From positions 1-64,000 of the forward strand of contig NZ_JAMCCQ010000002.1 of the NCBI RefSeq assembly GCF_023370775.1: a stretch of DNA of 64,000 nucleotides, given 5' to 3'. The stretch is from Marivita sp. GX14005. GTDB lineage: Bacteria; Pseudomonadota; Alphaproteobacteria; Rhodobacterales; Rhodobacteraceae. Shown piece by piece: positions 62,014 to 64,000 of this stretch; the first letter of the stretch is position 1, and every line of letters begins with the position of its first letter. The notes beneath the pieces are model-generated. The model did no database searches. It was not told where the DNA came from and saw only the letters and a list, made by a program, of their open reading frames with translations. The position numbers were made by a program, and so were the translations under genes.

Positions 62014-64000
62014 ATGATGCAGACGCAAGGCTATTTCGATCAGGGCGCGCTGATCGGCGTGCTGACCACGCAACCGCTGGACCGCGTGCTCGACTATCGC
62101 GCGCCCGAGGGCGGCTGTCATCTGGGCGCCTTCGTCGAGGTGCCGCTGGGGCCGCGCAAGGTGCTGGGCGTCGTCTGGGGGGAGGGGCGCGGCGATTGGG
62201 ATCTGTCCAGGGTGCGTTCGGTCATCCGGGTTCTGGACGCGCCGCCGATGCGTGCCGAACTGATGAGCTTTCTGGACAAGGCCGGTGCCTACACGCTCAC
62301 TCCGATGCCCGCCATGTTGCGCCTTGCGACGCGCGCACCGGGCTTGGGCGATCCGCCATCCATGCGCAGGGTCTACCGGCTCGGCGATACCGAACCCGTC
62401 CGCATGACCGATGCGCGCCGGCGCGTTCTGGAGGTGCTGCGCGACATGGGCGGGCTGTCGCTGACGCTCAAGGAACTGGCCGAGGCCGCCGGCGTGACCA
62501 CGTCCGTCGTCAAGGGGCTCGTCAAGCACGGAGCGGTTCGGGAAGAGGACAGCCCGCGTGACACCCCGTTCCCGGCGCTCGATCCCGATCTTGGCGGCAA
62601 GACCCTGACCGAAGATCAGCAAGCCGCCGCAGCAAGCCTGCGCGCGCGTGTCGCCGCGCGGCGCTACGGCACGACGCTGCTCAAAGGCGTGACAGGTTCG
62701 GGCAAGACCGAAGTGTATCTCGAAGCGGTGGCCGAATGTCTGGCGCAGGGTCGACAGGCGCTGGTGCTGCTGCCGGAAATCGCGCTGACGGCGGAATTCC
62801 TTACCCGGGTCGAGGCCCGCTTCGGCGCGCGCCCCGCCGAATGGCATTCCGGCGTGACCATGACAGACCGCCGCCGTGTCTGGAAGATGGTGGCGCAGGG
62901 CGGCGCGCAGCTCGTCGTCGGCGCACGCTCCGCGCTCTTCCTGCCATTCCGCGATCTGGGCCTGATCGTCGTCGACGAGGAACACGATACCTCCTACAAG
63001 CAGGAAGACGGCGTTCTTTACAACGCGCGTGACATGGCGGTCCTGCGCGCCTCGATCTGCGACGCGCAGGTGGTGCTCGCCTCCGCCACCCCAAGCCTTG
63101 AAAGCTGGGCCAATGCCGAGGCAGGCAAATACCACCGGCTCGAACTGACCTCGCGTTTCGGCGCGGCGGTGCTGCCCGACATGCGCGCCATCGACATGCG
63201 CGCCGAAGACCTCCCCGCCTCGAGCTGGATCTCCCCGACGCTGGCCCGGGCGGTGCAACAGCGGCTGGACCGAAAGGAACAGTCGCTCCTCTTCATCAAC
63301 CGGCGGGGCTATGCGCCCGTCACCATCTGCCGCGCCTGCGGCCATCAGATCGGTTGCGATCACTGCGATGCGCGCATGGTCGAGCACCGCTTCGTGAAAC
63401 GGCTCGTCTGCCATCAATGCGGCGAAAGCAGACCGCTGCCGCAAGCCTGCCCTTCCTGCGAGGCCGAGGACCGGCTCGCCCCCGTCGGCCCTGGTGTCGA
63501 GCGGCTGGCCGAAGAGGCGCAGGCGCGTTTCCCGGATGCGCGTCTCGCCGTGCTGTCGTCGGATATGTTCGGCTCCGCCCGCGCGCTCAAGGCCGAGATC
63601 GAGAGCATCGCCTTAGGCGGCGCCGATCTGATCATCGGCACGCAGCTTGTCGCCAAGGGTCACAACTTCCCGCTCCTGACGCTGGTGGGCGTGATCGACG
63701 CCGATCTGGGCCTGCAAGGCTCCGACCTGCGCGCGGCGGAACGCACGTTCCAACTCATACGTCAGGTCGCGGGCCGCGCCGGGCGTGCCGACAAATCAGG
63801 CGAGGCGCTTCTGCAAACCTTCCAGCCCGAACACCCCGTCATCCGCGCCATCCTGTCCGGCGACGAGCAGAATTTCTGGAGCGCCGAGGCCGAAGAGCGC
63901 CGCGCCGCAGGCGTGCCCCCCTATGGCCGTTTGGCCGGGATCATCCTTTCCTCGACCAATGCACAGGAGGTCTTCGATCTGGGCAACGCGCTCGCCCGTC
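62014..64000 (+). CDS. priA: Primosomal replication helicase PriA, 5' part (runs off the window)
   Basis: The frame is open from ATG 62014 to the window end, giving about 662 of the usual 730 residues. It shows the 3'-DNA-binding N-terminal domain (VLTTQPLDRVLDYRAPEG), Walker A KGVTGSGKTEVYLEAV, VLLPEIALT, DEEH (VVDEEHDTSYKQEDG), the zinc-binding cysteines CRACGHQIGCDHCDARMV ... CHQCGE ... CPSCEAE, and PGVERLAEEAQARFP. PriA restarts stalled replication forks by loading DnaB. ATG 62017 is an alternative start. Confidence 0.95.
   Translation, partial: MMQTQGYFDQGALIGVLTTQPLDRVLDYRAPEGGCHLGAFVEVPLGPRKVLGVVWGEGRGDWDLSRVRSVIRVLDAPPMRAELMSFLDKAGAYTLTPMPAMLRLATRAPGLGDPPSMRRVYRLGDTEPVRMTDARRRVLEVLRDMGGLSLTLKELAEAAGVTTSVVKGLVKHGAVREEDSPRDTPFPALDPDLGGKTLTEDQQAAAASLRARVAARRYGTTLLKGVTGSGKTEVYLEAVAECLAQGRQALVLLPEIALTAEFLTRVEARFGARPAEWHSGVTMTDRRRVWKMVAQGGAQLVVGARSALFLPFRDLGLIVVDEEHDTSYKQEDGVLYNARDMAVLRASICDAQVVLASATPSLESWANAEAGKYHRLELTSRFGAAVLPDMRAIDMRAEDLPASSWISPTLARAVQQRLDRKEQSLLFINRRGYAPVTICRACGHQIGCDHCDARMVEHRFVKRLVCHQCGESRPLPQACPSCEAEDRLAPVGPGVERLAEEAQARFPDARLAVLSSDMFGSARALKAEIESIALGGADLIIGTQLVAKGHNFPLLTLVGVIDADLGLQGSDLRAAERTFQLIRQVAGRAGRADKSGEALLQTFQPEHPVIRAILSGDEQNFWSAEAEERRAAGVPPYGRLAGIILSSTNAQEVFDLGNALAR

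Noticed and set aside
61978-63444. Long minus-strand open frame of 488 codons
   Set aside because: It lies opposite priA, whose plus frame has all helicase and zinc motifs; the minus frame has no family features and is a GC-rich shadow.

Overview
The window is a GC-rich alphaproteobacterial chromosome segment, most likely from a marine-type member of the Rhodobacterales (Roseobacter/Paracoccus relatives). The placement rests on CcrM, fbcFBC-type cytochrome bc1 genes whose Rieske protein reads very like the Rhodobacter one, TRAP-TAXI transport, an alphaproteobacterial initiator tRNA, and glutathione-dependent formaldehyde dehydrogenase. It opens in tRNA-fMet and ends inside priA.

Region 1 (1-22 kb) is ordinary chromosome devoted mainly to uptake. 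In order it holds a MOSC protein; an Fe(III) ABC permease convergent with its FutA-type binding protein; a secreted RTX metalloprotease; a TRAP-TAXI operon (binding protein, fused permease, UspA); a cobalamin riboswitch driving btuB and a btuF-like gene; formaldehyde dehydrogenase convergent with an aldehyde dehydrogenase; and a complete oppABCDF operon. A decayed IS3-family element with both terminal repeats (22087-23007) follows.

Region 2 (23280-45520) is a 22-kb genomic island integrated in tRNA-Phe. A perfect 46-bp direct repeat of the tRNA 3' part marks both ends, with a P4-type integrase at one end and an AlpA-like putative excisionase at the other. Paired TGTGCCAC motifs inside each end look like integrase arm sites. 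A MobC-like protein and a three-histidine relaxase, with a third mobilization-type gene nested in another frame of the relaxase gene, make it a probable integrative mobilizable element without its own conjugation machinery. The cargo is defence-rich: an AIPR protein, a type I restriction-modification operon (hsdM, Abi_2/HEPN gene, hsdS, a 136-aa unknown, hsdR), a C-protein-like regulator with its own palindromic operator, an RHH regulator, and an uncharacterised rightward module (helical 175-aa protein, GIY-YIG-like protein with repeated Cys pairs, and a soluble AAA+/M41 FtsH-like protease) ending in a chain of four RNA hairpins. Three secreted or membrane proteins of unknown function lie between mobilization and regulation genes.

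Region 3 (45.5-64 kb) is core chromosome: tRNA-Phe, rnhB, ccrM, aroC, a TPP riboswitch with thiBPQ, the cytochrome bc1 operon, an outer-membrane barrel protein, pssA-psd, a GST, DUF484-xerC, transaldolase and the start of priA. One AT-rich OLD-family AAA-TOPRIM nuclease gene sits alone between ccrM and aroC and looks like a separate acquired defence gene.

The best candidates for new biology are the GIY-YIG/AAA-M41 module with its hairpin chain, the Abi_2 and 136-aa genes built into the type I RM operon, and the nested mobilization gene.
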